In this document: positions 22,044-34,261 of the stretch, piece after piece
Position numbering within the stretch: position 1 is the stretch's first letter
Layout of the letters: each line of letters begins with the position of its first letter
Source of the DNA: Acholoe squamosa
Lineage: Eukaryota; Annelida; Polychaeta; Phyllodocida; Polynoidae
Assembly (NCBI GenBank): GCA_949317995.1
Contig: OX439040.1
Location: 22,501,830 to 22,565,829, forward strand
Direction: 5' to 3'
Length of the DNA stretch: 64,000 nucleotides
Notes under the pieces: model-generated
What the model saw: only the letters and a program-made list of their open reading frames with translations
Told to the model about the DNA's origin: nothing
Database searches by the model: none
Program-made: the position numbers and the translations under genes

Positions 22044-23284
22044 CAGGTCAGCCAAACACCGAGCAAGAAAAAAAATAAACAAGAAAAATGTCACGCTGAA
22101 ATAGACAAAAAGGCATCATATATATCATGAGAGGACTATCCCACAGGAATACAGAAATAACTATACAACCATTTGTAGAAACAACTATACGAGTAGACAC
22201 ATGGCGACATTGGCAATACAAATTAGATAGCAGAATTGATACATGTAGGTAGTGACCAATATTAATAACATCATTTAGAATCTATCCAGTGACAGACTTA
22301 TATCTTGTTCATGAATACCTTCTTATCACCGATATGTTGAGTCACCGCGGACAATTTATCCCATAATATTGAGCCATGCAAGGGCCTTTGATTAGAACGC
22401 CAGGCCTGCAATTACACGCGCTGAATACTTAATTCAATCTACCACAAGTGAGAAAAATAACCAAAGATCGACAGGAAAGGGCAATAGGAACAGTTTCAGA
22501 GTAGTGAGCTACTACTTCTGTCAGATGAATCAATTGTAGCCTCGAGATGTCCACATACCTTGAGACTTCCGCTGTACCAAGAGGCCTTTGAAATCACTTT
22601 TCTTCTGAATCAATATGATCATTTAGTTGATACAATGCTCACCAATCATTTGGAAATGTTGATATAGCAGTTGACCCAAATGTTGACTCAGCAGTAGACC
22701 CATTTATATGACCATTTCTGAGTGGACGTCTAAAGGTTAATGTGAAGGTAGGGCTAGGTGTGCGGAGGCTGGAAGGAGTAAGAGTATATCCCAGGGTCTG
22801 GTTCAGCAGAGGGCATTTGATTCAATGAAACATGGTTTGACAAAAATGCCTGAATAGTTGAAATGGGATCTGGATTGATGCTTAAATGGAATGGGGTGAA
22901 GGCAGGATATATAGGTCGGTTTCAGGGAGGTTCGTTAAAAAGACACAGAGGTATCAAGGAGGAATGTTGAAGAGTAAGAAGTCAGATTGACTTAGATAGA
23001 TTAATGAGTCAGAGGCCAGAAATACTAGGCCTAAAACGCATTTGAAGGGCTGAGATGAAAGAGAATTTATTGCTTGACAATTGGAAGTAGATATTCATAG
23101 GTCAGAAGCACTTGGCCAGCTGGGTGAAGAGGCCAGAAATGCTATGGTTAAAGATAGGAAAATATATAGAGATAAAAAAGCCCTATGGCTAAAGCAGTTT
23201 CTATTTGATTAACCTGTAACTGACGCAGAATAGCATTGCTACACCGAACAAGAGTCTCATTTGTATGAACAGCTTCTAGTTAAC
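22044..23284. other. Unassigned sequence
   Basis: AT-rich DNA without recognised exons, RNA genes or bounded repeats. No long frame is present on either strand. Confidence 0.3.
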
Positions 23285-24010
23285 TCAAAAAGCGAGTTAT
23301 AAGAGCCGGGTAAAGAAACAAGGTTTTCAGTGCCTCAGTAAATGTGGGGAAAAAAGGGAGGGGCAGGATTTCAAATTTGCAAATACACTTGTAATGGTTT
23401 TGGTCTTACGGACCCGGGGGTTCGGGCCTTACTATTCGGGAAAGAAGGAGTAAGACGGTGATTCAAGTGTATGCCAACGGATAGTCTTTATTAAATACAC
23501 ACTCACGGCTACCCGGTAGTTGGTAATAGGGCAGCTAATAGTTATTAAGAGATGGTCCTACATGATCGGACCCCAGAGGGGCCTCTGACGTAGCGGCTGA
23601 GCCCTGGTCCTTATATAGGAACCTAGGTGTTCGCCGTCAGATATCCCCACAGACCCGGATTGGTGCTGCCACCTATCCTGAACCTGAGGAACATCCGACG
23701 ACTAGACTCACCCGCCACGTCAGACGGTACCCAACACTATGGTTATGTATAAAACGTACCTCTACACACTGTTAAATGATGCAATAAATTTCACAATTTG
23801 TACATGGAATTGGAGCTTAGAATGTCTATTTTATGATATGGAAAGAGTGAAGTTGTTTTCTTTTTTTACTTTCTTAAATATCCTGTCATGAGTGCATACA
23901 AGTCATTCACAGTTTGTGTCCAATCCATTTAAGATGCTTTTGGGACCCAGTGCTGAGCCTATGGGATGTTGATCTATGGATCAAAATTCCCGCCTTTTTA
24001 CGCTGAGGTG
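23285..24010. repeat. Old dispersed repeat (related copy at 29.56-29.72 kb), interrupted by the LTR
   Basis: GAGTTATAAGAGCCGGGTAAA (about 23293-23313) and the following CAGTG...GTGGGAAAAA words align with about 29570-29625. After the LTR, AAGATGCTTTTGGG and a GGTGGTGCGAATGG block (about 23932 and 24008) align with AAGACGCTTTTAGG and GTGTGGTGCAAATAG at 29634-29720. The two parts flank the LTR, so the LTR inserted into this older repeat. Confidence 0.5.
23400..23733 (-). mobile_element. Solo LTR of an LTR retrotransposon (334 bp)
   Basis: The direct repeat ACACT lies at 23395-23399 and 23734-23738, a 5-bp target duplication. On the minus strand the LTR begins TGGGTACCG and ends CCATTACA, the canonical TG...CA. 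Also on the minus strand it has a TATATAA box (plus 23611-23617) and, about 120 bp downstream, an AATAAA signal (plus 23487-23492). These are the parts of a U3-R-U5 unit in the right order. No internal coding region or second LTR adjoins, so it is a solo LTR left by recombination. A Ty3/gypsy-type origin is plausible from the 5-bp duplication and length, but not proven. GC content is above the flanks. Confidence 0.85.
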
Positions 24011-25626
24011 GTGCGAATGGCTATTGGGGGTGCAGATATATGTAATGAGATTCAAAGGGAGGCTGGTGGTGTGAATAGTTCCCTGTTGTACAAACGTATA
24101 AAGTACATATCATTGTAGTGGTGACTGATGAGAAAATGAATTCGGCTTTTCAAGTTACCTGCAATGCACATTGCTATCCTATATTTCTTGTATATGCCTC
24201 TCCTAGGTGTGGAACAATGAATTGTTCTGCTTGTGCTGACGGCAGAGCTGCTCACGGACAGGGCTTTGGGGAGCTACTCTGAGCAGTAGATTCTGCTTAC
24301 CAGTTCTAGCGGCAATGTATGGCTCACTAGAGGATTTCTTACGGCGCGATCTGAGAGAGGCCTAGACTAGAGTTTCCTGTTTGGACAGTGCGATCACTTT
24401 TCACAGGGATGAAAGAAGAATTGAGATGTGGGTTGGTTAGTTGTACTTTTGATGTGATGATTAGGGGAGGATTTTTAAACGCATACTTTCAGAAGCAACC
24501 AATATAATGAAGGAAATATATCGGACAGCTCATTGAGAGGATGCTTTATTTTCAGTAAGCCCTCTTTTGTAGAATGAGACAGATTCAAGCAATCTAAGCA
24601 TTGTGACAGATTTAAGAACAGTTTTCTATGCAATTATCCGATTATTTATTTGAATTATGGCTTTCTGAACAGATGCATTCTCGGAAATACTCAACATCAT
24701 CCCCATCATCATCCCCAAATTAAATTAAAAATGGACAGCAAAGGGAAAGCAGAGAATAAAATTGTATTGTCATGAATCAAACACCGTCTTAAGGCATTTG
24801 AATAATCTGGCATCTAAAAATACCATCAGTCTCATTTTCACATCTACATGGCCAGACAAATTAGCCTGACAGTTACTCCTCTCTCGATGATGGTTTTTAT
24901 TCCTCTCTGAATCCATCTGCTATACCATATCCGTAGATTTCCCTGGCACAGAAAATGGTAACATTATAAGTGACTTTAAATACACACTATTTCCTCGAAG
25001 CAGGAGTATCTCATTTGAAGTGGAAATAGAAATCCAAGACGAAATACCAGTTTAGTGAATGAGAAGTGAGTATTTGACAGGAACCAAACCAGACAGTTGT
25101 GCCTGAGACGTTGCTGTTATGATTAATGAAGCTTTATATCACCCTTGACAAATTTCTAGAAATTCAGAAAGAAAATATCCATCTGAAAAAAAGTGGGATT
25201 CGCAAACACAACATGCCAATGGCTTCAGGCTGGCAGATGGGCCCATGGTTGGTTAAGTTGCCAAGACATTTAACTCGGACGATTCTCAGCGTTTTAAGAA
25301 TTTTGCCTGCTGTCTGTTTTTCTAGCTGAGTCTGAGTGAAGCCCCAGTAGCCTGAATTTCACATTCAGCTACGTCCTGCTGATAAAATGGGGCCATGTGT
25401 CACTGAGGAGCCAGTCTCAGCACGGCTTCTCGCCGAGTGCAAGAAGCCCCTCTGGAACTTTGATGGCATTGTGTTAAACCTTTGGGGAAACTTTTGTGTT
25501 TTAATAGAACACAGTGTGTCCTTTGGCTGTCATAATGCATGACAGAAGCCATTGTATGTGACTTGACATTGCTATATTTATGCAATATGCCGACCTATGG
25601 AGCTGAAAATCTGACAGAGTGTCAGC
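24011..25626. other. Non-repetitive AT-rich DNA, possibly conserved non-coding
   Basis: This stretch lacks visible repeats apart from one GAGCTGCTC word at 24245. Its even, unrepetitive composition with homeodomain-like ATTA words is the sort of sequence in which enhancers are found, but nothing by eye proves conservation. No coding exon was recognised. Confidence 0.25.
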
Positions 25627-25736
25627 AAGGGGCCCCAAAGCAGTGCTGGCTAGTCTGCTCGCCAGGACTGCATTGGTGAATCATAACATCATAGGAACAT
25701 GGACCTGGAGCTATAATGCGGCCCCTAAAGAGTTAA
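25627..25736. mobile_element. TTAA-family fragment, right end
   Basis: GGCTAGTCTGCTCGCC (eroded palindrome), then ACTGCATTGGTGAATCAT, then CCCCTAAAGAGTTAA at the right edge. The order is as in other family copies. The left end is not defined. Confidence 0.5.
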
Positions 25737-26037
25737 ACGTCTGAGCAATATACTGATTGGCAGTTCTATTAGTTTTAAACACACACATATCAAATTAAAG
25801 GAGCATAATATTATTGTTAGTGAATGAACTTTTGGACTAGTAACCGAATATATCAAACGACACCTACAAACATGGGGATTTAAACTTAAGCAAGTCAAGT
25901 GTTGAACCCCATGTACCTGGTTGTGTACTCCACTATCTCTTCAGACGTCGGCTTCCAGTGTTCGTGCATTAACTAAACGTTAAGCAGTACATTAATCATG
26001 GAATAGATCCTCCAGCACAAAGCTTCTGCCCTAATCA

Positions 26038-26090
26038 GCACTGCATTGAAGTATCATGACGACCAAGAGCATACAGCCCTTAAAGGGTCC
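26038..26090. mobile_element. TTAA-family fragment
   Basis: CAGCACTGCATTGAAGTATC is followed by ATGACGACCAAG and CCCTTAAAGGGTCC, in the family order. It is too short and worn to give boundaries. Confidence 0.4.
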
Positions 26091-26301
26091 AGCTGTACCG
26101 CATTCGGCCATGGGGCTAAAGAGGTTGGATGAAGGAAGGGCTAGCAGGCAGCTGGAGCTTGTTCAGATGGGAGGGATAGAACCAGGAGAAGGAGGATCGT
26201 GATCTTGTTGACAGGAGGGATTGGATCTCACACCTTGGATCAATGAAGTGGTTCTCAAACACACCGAACTAACGTTACCCACTTTTCCCCAGGCCCAGTA
26301 C

Positions 26302-26646
26302 TTAACCATGTAAGGACTTCTTGATACCGCATGGCTTCTTATTCATTATGATGCGCCAAATATAGCATTGGTGAGTAACTCGCCAGCCCTGGAACCATGC
26401 TTCATCCTGGACCTCCATTTTTGAGTTTGGAAAATAAGTTTATTAAACCCCTCTTAATAACCCATAATTGGTAACAAAACAAAATCATAATGATTTATAT
26501 AATCCATCATAGAATCGAGCTCATTTATTCTTGTATATCATACCACCTACCCAAGTCCCAATTTATTTGCTAGGCCTACATTAACACAAGTTTACGGCTT
26601 GGGAAGCATAGGACCCTAAACCACTATGCTGTCATTAAGGGGTTAA
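26302..26646. mobile_element. TTAA-flanked piggyBac-like MITE (345 bp)
   Basis: The left end TTAACCATGTAAGG and right end CATTAAGGGGTTAA are inverted, with TTAA at both borders. The interior has GCATTGGTGAGTAACTCGCCAGCCCTGG, which contains the palindrome GGTGAGTAACTCGCC, and ATGATGCGCC blocks. There is no transposase. It is the same family as 1561-1851. Confidence 0.65.
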
Positions 26647-27504
26647 GTGGCTCACTATAAGCCATGTTGGGCCCATTGACATGGTCCGCAGGGATGCTCC
26701 ATGTCTGTACCAATGTACACATGTTTCACATGGAGGAAGCCACTGCTCCACGGTATAGACTTATAAGGTTACAAATGATAGGCTTTTGATCGACAGGTTA
26801 CAATTTAAGTATCATGTCTGCAATGAGATATTCCAAGATGTTACATTGGCATAACAGTGTTCAATATCATAGTATTCTAGGGCGATCTGATACCACCTAT
26901 CGGTGTGGAAACACCGATATCCAAATGGTAAGCTAATATTGGTATAGTGTGGGTTGTCTCTGTGATGCTATATTGTCTATCACAATGTATAATCTGGTGT
27001 AATATTGCTGTACCCTTCCTTGCACATAAAAAGCCCCAATGGTGCAATACTGGAGTAGCGATGAGAACCAACTACTGACTTACTGGAGGAGCACTTTCCC
27101 CATCCCCATCCCCACCCCCACCCAGCCACCCCTTCAGACCAATGTGTCTTCGTTGTTACAGGGCAAGGCAATATAACAGGAGAGACGGCAACTACTGGCC
27201 ATGGGACGATGCCTCTTTTGACAGGGACACCCCCCCAGCACCCTCACCAACCTACTTGCTCCGTCAGCCTTTTAATATCGGGCCTCACCCTTTTTAAACC
27301 TGAGTGTGGCGGAGCTGGGCGGTGTTCAGGGCGACTATCGATTCTCATAGAGCAGCTCACAAACACAATACCTGCTCGGGGTCGGTGTCGACAAATTGGC
27401 GTTAAGCAGTCATCCCGGCTCTGCCTATCACATCATCCACACACAGCCTCCATGTGCACCCTGTGCCACCCTCTGGCAGCACAAGGATTGACCTGCTCCT
27501 CTTA
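26647..27504. other. Unassigned DNA; GC-richer from about 27080
   Basis: No exon was recognised. TATCGGTGT and its inverse ACACCGATA (about 26898-26919) form a small hairpin. From about 27080 the sequence becomes richer in GC and carries the GAGCAGCTC word at 27350-27358. Long frames here reflect low stop density in C-rich sequence and show no domain. Confidence 0.3.
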
Positions 27505-28045
27505 TCTAGGTCAAATTGAGCTGCTCCCTGCACTGATTGGTACAGTGACATTGAGCTGGTCTGTGCACTGATTGGTATTGTTATTGATAGCTGGGCTGTG
27601 CACTGATTGGTATTGTTATTGATAGCTGGGCTGTGCACTGATTGGTATTGTGTGATTGAGATGGTCTGTGCACTGATTGGTATTGTGTGACAGAGCTGGT
27701 CTGTGCACTGATTGGTATTGTGTGACAGAGCTGGTCTGTGCACTGATTGGTATTGTTACTGATAGCTGGTCTGTGCACTGACTGGTATTGTTACAAAGAG
27801 CAGGTCTGTGCACTGATTGGTATTGTTACAGAGAGCTGTTCTGTGCACTGATTGGTATTGTGACAGCTGACCTGTGCACTGATTGCTATTGCCTAATATT
27901 GTAGCACAGTAGCTGGTCATTGATTCGTGCTGTAACACTGTGAGCTGCCCCTGTCCAGTGATTGGTTTTGTTACAAAATGAAATGCTCTGCACTGATTGG
28001 TATTGTAGCACAGTCAGCTGCTCACTGCACTGACCGGTATCAAAA
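27505..28045. repeat. 35-bp minisatellite, about 14 copies
   Basis: A unit containing CTGTGCACTGATTGGTATTG recurs every 35 bp, best preserved from 27530 to 27860 and more degenerate afterwards. Because three units equal 105 bp, the array creates long but meaningless open frames on the minus strand. The ATTGG (CCAAT-box inverse) in each unit is notable. Confidence 0.95.
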
Positions 28046-29560
28046 TACTGAGCTGTACATGAATCTTTCCCGATGAATAGATAATTTCAGTCCTGACACT
28101 CACTGCAATACCGAGCTACTGTAGATGGTTCTTTGTGTATGGTTGTGAGCCCCAGAGGAACCTGCAATCTCGTGCATTAATTCCTGACGTTCTTTGCCAC
28201 GGTAATCTCCACTCACCCTGAGTGCCCAGATACTCCATAACTTGCCACTCACAGACTATAGCCCTATCTCTGGCATCGCCTTCTTTCCCAACCACCACCC
28301 CATATTCCCACGCCACAGGATCTACTATATGCCAGGGCTCGCCGTGCACTGACTGCCGCATTGTGGCCTAATATGAAATTATGGGTGCGGCGCCGGGCTT
28401 TGGTCGTGTAGGGCCGCCCACTAATGCTATCGCGCATACTTTAGCAGGGTATCGGTGGCTTGGGGTGGGTGGCAAGGACGCTATCTGATCTTGGCACTCT
28501 GATGAAGTCCCCCTACTACCCACCTCACGAGTCTGTAGTGTATCTGTGAGGCCCCTAGGACTCAAAAAGCTGCTACCGGTATCCTTCAAAATCGTCTTTT
28601 TCTAGGCGTAGGGCTAGGGCCTAGGTTAAGTCTCTATCTGTTCAATAGTCCCTATGTCACAGAATCATTTGCTACATAGGGGCTATGCGTGGTCCCAGGC
28701 CGTCTCGGCGGGTTACTACTGGGTGCTCGCTGCTACCCAACTGGCTTTGAAGATCTGATAGCTACAGCACAATGTTAGCAACTGTCACTAAGGTATTGGT
28801 TGAATGTCAATTGACTGTCACCAAAGCACAATCTGAATTACAATTGAACGTTACCCATCTTCAGCCCCTGGCCTTATCTTGACTGTATCATGACAATTAC
28901 CTTACTGGATATGACCATGGCATGACACTCTAATGCCACCCAACTGTCACTAAATGTCATCTGACTTATCTTACATACTAAAAGTATGCTGTGGAAAGGC
29001 AATGCAGTAAGTTACCAATATAATACAAACCTGTCCCACTCTACCTTTAACCTACACCCACTTGGAACAAGCATGGTCTCTCCATGCCGCCCAGTGATCA
29101 GTCAGTGAAACAAAGGGAGCAGCTCCTGATGTACTGGAGTTGCTCTCAGCTGCTCCAGTGTTATTGTATGATGCAGCACGCCCCCGGCCATACATCACCA
29201 GGTCGCCGTCAGAGGGCGGCAGTGTCACTGTCAGGGTAGGACAGGAGAGAGTGTCTAGGGCTGGTACAGCGCTTAGGGCATCCATAGAATGGGAGAGAGT
29301 AGTCATAGTAGTGGTACACATATTACATGTATATGCACAGTGCTGGGCATTCGACCCATTTAAGCCAGTTGTATAGAACAGGTAAATGTATTGATGAACT
29401 CATATATAGCTTGTAGGTTTTGCATTTCAAGCGTCAATAAACCATTATAGACACTTCAACCCCTGGAGCTTATTCCAGCACCATATTTTAAAAACTAGAT
29501 TGATCATAACGTCTCCTCCTTGTGCTATGTACCACACTCTAAGATTTTATTTTTTATTTT
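28046..29560. other. Unassigned DNA, moderately GC-rich
   Basis: No coding family was recognised. 28380-28620 is CpG-richer than average. 28780-28950 contains loosely repeated ACTGTCAC words. GAGCAGCTC occurs at 29117-29125. Confidence 0.3.
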
Positions 29561-29725
29561 TAACCCGAAAGGAGTTATAAGAGCCAGGTAAAAAATGCTA
29601 CTTTTAAGACACTACTAACAGTGGGAAAAACTAAGACGCTTTTAGGCCTATGTTAAATCCCATAGGAGGTGCAAAAAACCAAACATTCCCATGTTTTTGG
29701 AGCGGTGTGGTGCAAATAGTTGATG
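29561..29725. repeat. Dispersed repeat copy related to 23.29-24.01 kb
   Basis: GAGTTATAAGAGCCAGGTAAA, an AACAGTGGGAAAAA block, AAGACGCTTTTAGG and a GTGTGGTGCAAATAG block occur in the same order as in the copy that the solo LTR interrupts. Confidence 0.5.
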
Positions 29726-29994
29726 AATGTTGATAAATTTGCCATCATTCGTTGCGCGCGTGCGTCTCTATTATCGTAAAAATGGTCTTTATTTTTTTTC
29801 TCAATTATTCAGTGTTATAATATAGAAATATGATAAAGAATGGCAAAAGGATATCATTTAAATAGATATGTATTATTAAAAAAAAGAAAATTAAATGTGT
29901 TTGCCCTGTCACATCCCAAAGCCCATGGTGGTGCAAATTGACCCAAATAACTATGGAAAACAGTGAAATTGGATCGGGCATGCGCACAGAAAAC

Positions 29995-30260
29995 CAAAAT
30001 CCAAAATGGCGGACAGCTAGACGATCGACTTGTGGGGCTATAAATGCTGGATTATACCAAAATGCATGGATTACATGTTAAAACTCATTAATTTCAAGTT
30101 AAATCAATAGAATCTATCAATTTCTCCATCAAAAATGTTACTTTCGGAAGAAGGGGTTCGGGCATCTGCAGATCCAAAATCCAAAATGGCGGACTGCAAG
30201 ACGATCGACTTAGGGTGCCATGGACACTGCTGGATTATAACAAAATGGAGGAGAATTACA
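29995..30260. repeat. Partial direct duplication around AAAATGGCGGAC
   Basis: ATCCAAAATGGCGGACAGC with AGACGATCGACTT and GCTGGATTAT words occurs near 29998 and again near 30178, about 180 bp apart, with moderate divergence. AAAATGGCGG is a YY1-like word (inverse of CCGCCATTTT). Confidence 0.7.
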
Positions 30261-30647
30261 CTATCTCATGCCTTTTTATGGTTAATATGGATCCTTATTC
30301 AAGACCTGCTGCTGTTTTGCAATGCTTAACTCACCAAGAGAGGAGTTATTCGCCAATGAAACATACGAGCAATAATGGATGCATTCTTCATAGGCTTAAA
30401 CATTGACAGTGATAGCACTCGAAGAAAACATGACGTTAGTATCAGAAGGGGCCTAAAGGAAGAGATTAAGTGCCCTTTCGGGTAACTTGCATTGTAAAAT
30501 GCTGTCCTATATTTGCAGTTCAGAATCAATAGTTTAAATTTGTCTGTTACATATGCCGAGATTCCCAGATTTATTGCTCAAATGCCGCTCACTCAAAAGA
30601 AGTGTTTACTCAAAAACGAAATAGCTTTTAAGCCATGCACCTCATTC

Positions 30648-30697
30648 AGAACTGGTGTACAGACATTCATTCAGATGGGGATATGTACACCAGTTCT
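30648..30697. repeat. 14-bp perfect hairpin
   Basis: AGAACTGGTGTACA (30648-30661) is exactly inverted at 30684-30697 with a 22-nt loop. It abuts the left end of the MITE at 30702, and its last bases (CTAC...) contribute to that MITE's target duplication. Confidence 0.85.
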
Positions 30698-30701
30698 ACT
30701 C

Positions 30702-30876
30702 CAGGGATGTAATTCTTCAGAATTTTGTCTGATTTCAGAATTTTCAGAGTAGGAGATGCCGATAGATTTACTTTAAGTTTATTTCTCAGATCAGTTTTTT
30801 TGTAGTATTTTACAATCAATTCAGAATTTCTATGTGTATATTCAGAATTTCTCATGCACTCTGACTTCAATCCCTG
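30702..30876. mobile_element. CAGGGATGT-ended MITE, copy 1 (175 bp)
   Basis: The left end CAGGGATGTAATTC and the right end, read inversely CAGGGATTGAAGTC, form the terminal repeat. CTACTC flanks both sides (30696-30701 and 30877-30882), a 6-bp target duplication. The interior repeats TTCAGAATTT. It matches the element at 52113 in ends and interior words. No coding capacity. CAGGG ends suggest a hAT lineage that duplicates 6 bp. Confidence 0.8.
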
Positions 30877-31099
30877 CTACTCATAAGATCATACACCTTG
30901 TGTATACTATGGCTTGTAGGGCATGCCCATAGTATGTTTGTATTTGGTCTATAACAAGTGGCTGATGGGGTTTGGCTTTGACCCAGACGCACTGCCACCC
31001 ACTCCACACACCCCACACCCCACACCCTGTCCTACCCCAATATCCCAACCCTCTGCTAGCAGCCCCACGGCCACCCACCATCCACACACCTTCCCGTCA

Positions 31100-31290
31100 T
31101 CATTTTTGACTGGGCCCCGCCGGTGCCAGTTTATATTTAGCAAGAGCTGCTCGTGGAAATAGGGCTTGTAACGGAGGAGACCGCGAGCAACCCGATTGAG
31201 TTAACGCTGTCCGAGTAGATCCTGGGTCGGTTTTTGGAGCTGCTCGCGGCACCATGGATCTGGGCATGAGCTGCTCATTTTATGCATGCG
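31100..31290. promoter_or_regulatory. CpG-rich patch with three GAGCTGCTC palindromes
   Basis: GAGCTGCTC (inverse GAGCAGCTC) occurs at 31144-31152, 31237-31245 and 31268-31276 in a CpG-rich context. The spacing and base composition suggest a regulatory cluster, but no core promoter or exon was identified. Confidence 0.3.
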
Positions 31291-32056
31291 GTAAGAGAGG
31301 GGAAGATAAAGTCGCCTTCACTGATTAAGTGTCATCCAACACATTTATTTTAGGCTAGAATCAGTGGGGAAATGGAAAGAGTTAAATGTAGCAGTTACAA
31401 AATTTTAAAAGATTTCTAATTGAATGGTCAGTGCATGGGCTGTGTTTGTCTCTGTGGGTGTATATCCATGTCCCTTACACGCCAATCGTAACTGCAATGG
31501 GATATAAAGGTACACTTATCTCAGCACATTTAGAGATTTGATTTTTGCCCTCCGTTCACCTCACAGATTCGATCCCTGCCTATGCATGCACATCCCTGCA
31601 ACCTTGGAAAATACCTCCACAGTTAGCTGAAAGCATACTCAAACTGTAGAACTCAAACCACACCATCTAGAGCAATCTGGATATCATTGGCGTACTTCAG
31701 TCTTTCCCTGACCCACATCTCTGAAAGTTATAGTCCTTCTGTGTTAAAACCAGAGAGCTGCTCACCCAAGCCATACACTGAGTTGCTCACTGCCTGTCCT
31801 GGGACTTTAACCCCGTACTGCCCAGTGCCCTAAGGCAACCAGGGGTCGGGTTTCTTTCTACATCCCTTGAATGGCCCTTATCGATATTGATGAGGGCCCT
31901 ATGACGCCTTGGGGACAAATTATTCATCATTTCCTCTAACTAACAGGTTCACTCCCTTCCCTCGCCTGTACCATTCATGTGGGCCCCTTACACTGCTGCC
32001 CCTGCCTCTTCCTTGGCCTAGTGACCATGGATGGTGACCTGTTGCTATTTTGATGC
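31291..32056. other. Unassigned sequence
   Basis: No exon or bounded repeat was recognised. One more GAGCTGCTC lies at 31755-31763. Confidence 0.3.
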
Positions 32057-32765
32057 TTAACCCTTTGAGGACAGATGAATACTTTTAAATAGGCTGCACC
32101 TTTTTGGGGTTTGGGTATTGTAGAAGTAGGGGGCATGAAATTGATACCCAGCTGCATAGCTCGGAGGGGATGTATAAATTTGTCCATTTGTGTAGAGGCA
32201 AGGAGAAAGGGTGTTCCATGTTAAAAGTTAACTTTAAAATTCAGATCACTAGCTTTTCAGTGATATATTGCATAAAAAGATACTCCTGTTAGTTTTAGAG
32301 GTATGGCTTGCTTAATATAGGTGGCTGTGACCAGATCTTTAAAGCCAATAAGATCTAGGTCTAATTGGTCATGAGATACATCTAAAACTAGCATAATTTA
32401 TGCTAATTAACTAAATTAGCATAAATGTTCATTCTTTTTTCCATAACTTTTGATCTAGAAATGGGATTTTCATTCTGTTTTCACCATAGTAAACCTTGTG
32501 AAACATTCCTTTGAATGGGACCGTTGATTTTCCTATTTAGAATAAAAATCATGTTTCCATGGCAACATAAATCAACAAAAATGCCTATTTAGGCCCAAAA
32601 ACATTCTTTTTACATGCCAAATTTGGAACCTTTCCACTCAAAATAGAGCGTTTTATCAAAAAGTACCCTATAGTAGATTTATACATATCTTTCCTAATTT
32701 AGTCCATAGTGTTGCCCCCTGGTGGCTAAATCAGGTACTAAATCCCGCAGGAACCCCCATTTCTG
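32057..32765. repeat. Dispersed repeat beginning TTAACCCTTTGAGGACAG, with TGCCCCCTGGTGGC near its end
   Basis: The left edge has the TTAA-CCC start. The end region GTTGCCCCCTGGTGGCTAAA followed by GGTACTAAATCCC matches ACTGCCCCCCTGGTGGCCAAA and AAGTACTAAGAATCCC at 61698-61735. The middle shares ATATTGC and ATCACT words with 61480-61510. These are two old copies of one repeat. No coding sequence was identified. Confidence 0.45.
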
Positions 32766-33359
32766 CTTGCTGCCTCACCTTTATGCCGGGAATCCAGGTC
32801 AAAATGTTGTTGACATTAAAAAGGCAAACAGTGAATTGTGACATCCTTAATCCTAGGATCTCTGGCAACAACAGTGTTCACTCCTGTATCAGTAGATATC
32901 ATCACCAGAATTTAGTGATATTAGGCAAGTGATGTTGCTTTCACTGTGATTGTGGCAACCAGTGTAAGCTATACAACAGGTGCCATTCCCCTTCCCTTTT
33001 AATACGCCCTCCGGCTACCACAACTACCACCACCAACACCATCGGCCATTGGCAACACTGACAGCCCTATTAGCCAATACCATCACCATCAACTCCAACA
33101 CACACCATGTCCAGTCATATTCTACCACCCACACTCTCCTCTAATGTATCATCACCAGGGCTTTTCCATATATACAGCAAGCACATACAACGCACGCTAT
33201 AGGTACACCATACATAGGATGTATACACACAGGGTTCGTGTTAGATAGAGGTACCTGCCAACAACACTTAACGCCTTATTTATCACATGCGATATATCGC
33301 ACCACATAATGTCCTGCTTTTCCCTTAATTATTTCTAACCCTGGTTTATAACTTACCGG

Positions 33360-33485
33360 GCAGTTCTGCTCCAGCATGCCAGCCCTCTGTGATTACACCA
33401 ACCCTGTAGGGTCGGCTGGATGCATTCTGAGTGTAGCCATGGTGAGTTGCTCACCAGAGCTGCATTCCTGTGTCTTGGTAAGAAA
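33360..33485. mobile_element. TTAA-family core fragment
   Basis: GGTGAGTTGCTCACC (33441-33455) is the family palindrome, followed by AGAGCTGCATTCCTG. Upstream lie GCATGCCAGCCCT and GGATGCATTC words. No TTAA terminus could be placed. Confidence 0.5.
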
Positions 33486-33959
33486 ATGGAAAAATGATTA
33501 CAAAAAGCTATCAAGGGTGCACCCGTTTGATAAAATGGAGTTAATACAGTTTGCAGCCCTTAAAGCGGTAACCATGAGTAGCAGTGTGATGCTGAGGCCG
33601 CTTGCCCTGACTTTACCCCCTGCTCCACTCAGTCCTGAACAAAGAGTTTTACATTAGGAGAGCTATTGGTGCTGCAATGTGCATTGACAGGACTTTGGGA
33701 AGCCGTTCTCGAAATAGATTTTTTTTTTTATTATTATCAGACAGGTGCCTTTCAGCCTGTAGATCCTCCATATACACCTGCATTTTCCCTTTACATATAG
33801 GCATATACTACAACGACCATGAAAACTGCAGATTATTCAGTGACTATAGTAGGCCCAATGTAGAAGAGCACCACTGGCAAAAGTAAATTCTGTCATATTC
33901 CCACTGTGCTGGTGTATCAAACCCCAAAGTCCTGATATATTTATAGTTGCTGTGATTCC

Positions 33960-34180
33960 ATATTATTATGTACATATAAACTCAATATAGCCTACCCTAG
34001 TGGAACCACCTACCGTGATCCAAAAAACAATACTCAATAAGTATAACATACCCTACTCATTTGGTAATATTCAATACAGCCTACGCTGGTGGAACGCAAG
34101 TAGCAATGGTCATTATTGCCCACCGTGATGGAACTCAAGTAGCAATATTTAATATGTAGCCTACCCTCTTCGATCTCAAG
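33960..34180. repeat. Degenerate tandem repeat (ATTCAATACAGCCTAC words)
   Basis: CTCAATATAGCCTACCCTAG, TTCAATACAGCCTACGCTGG and a third ATGTAGCCTACC occur with GGAACTCAAGTAGCAAT words between them at irregular spacing of about 50-60 bp. Confidence 0.6.
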
Positions 34181-34261
34181 AGGTAATCTGGTATTATCCA
34201 GTATAGCTCATTTCTATTAGAACCTAGATATACCACTAATATCCCTTGATAACCCTACCCA

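Noticed and set aside
27402..27938. Long overlapping minus-strand frames with HRPALSHNTNQ-like repeats
   Set aside because: They are produced by the 35-bp minisatellite read through in three frames; nothing outside the array supports a gene.
30881..31162. Glycine/tryptophan- or proline-rich frames on both strands
   Set aside because: The sequence is a C-rich low-complexity tract; frames are open on both strands only for that reason.
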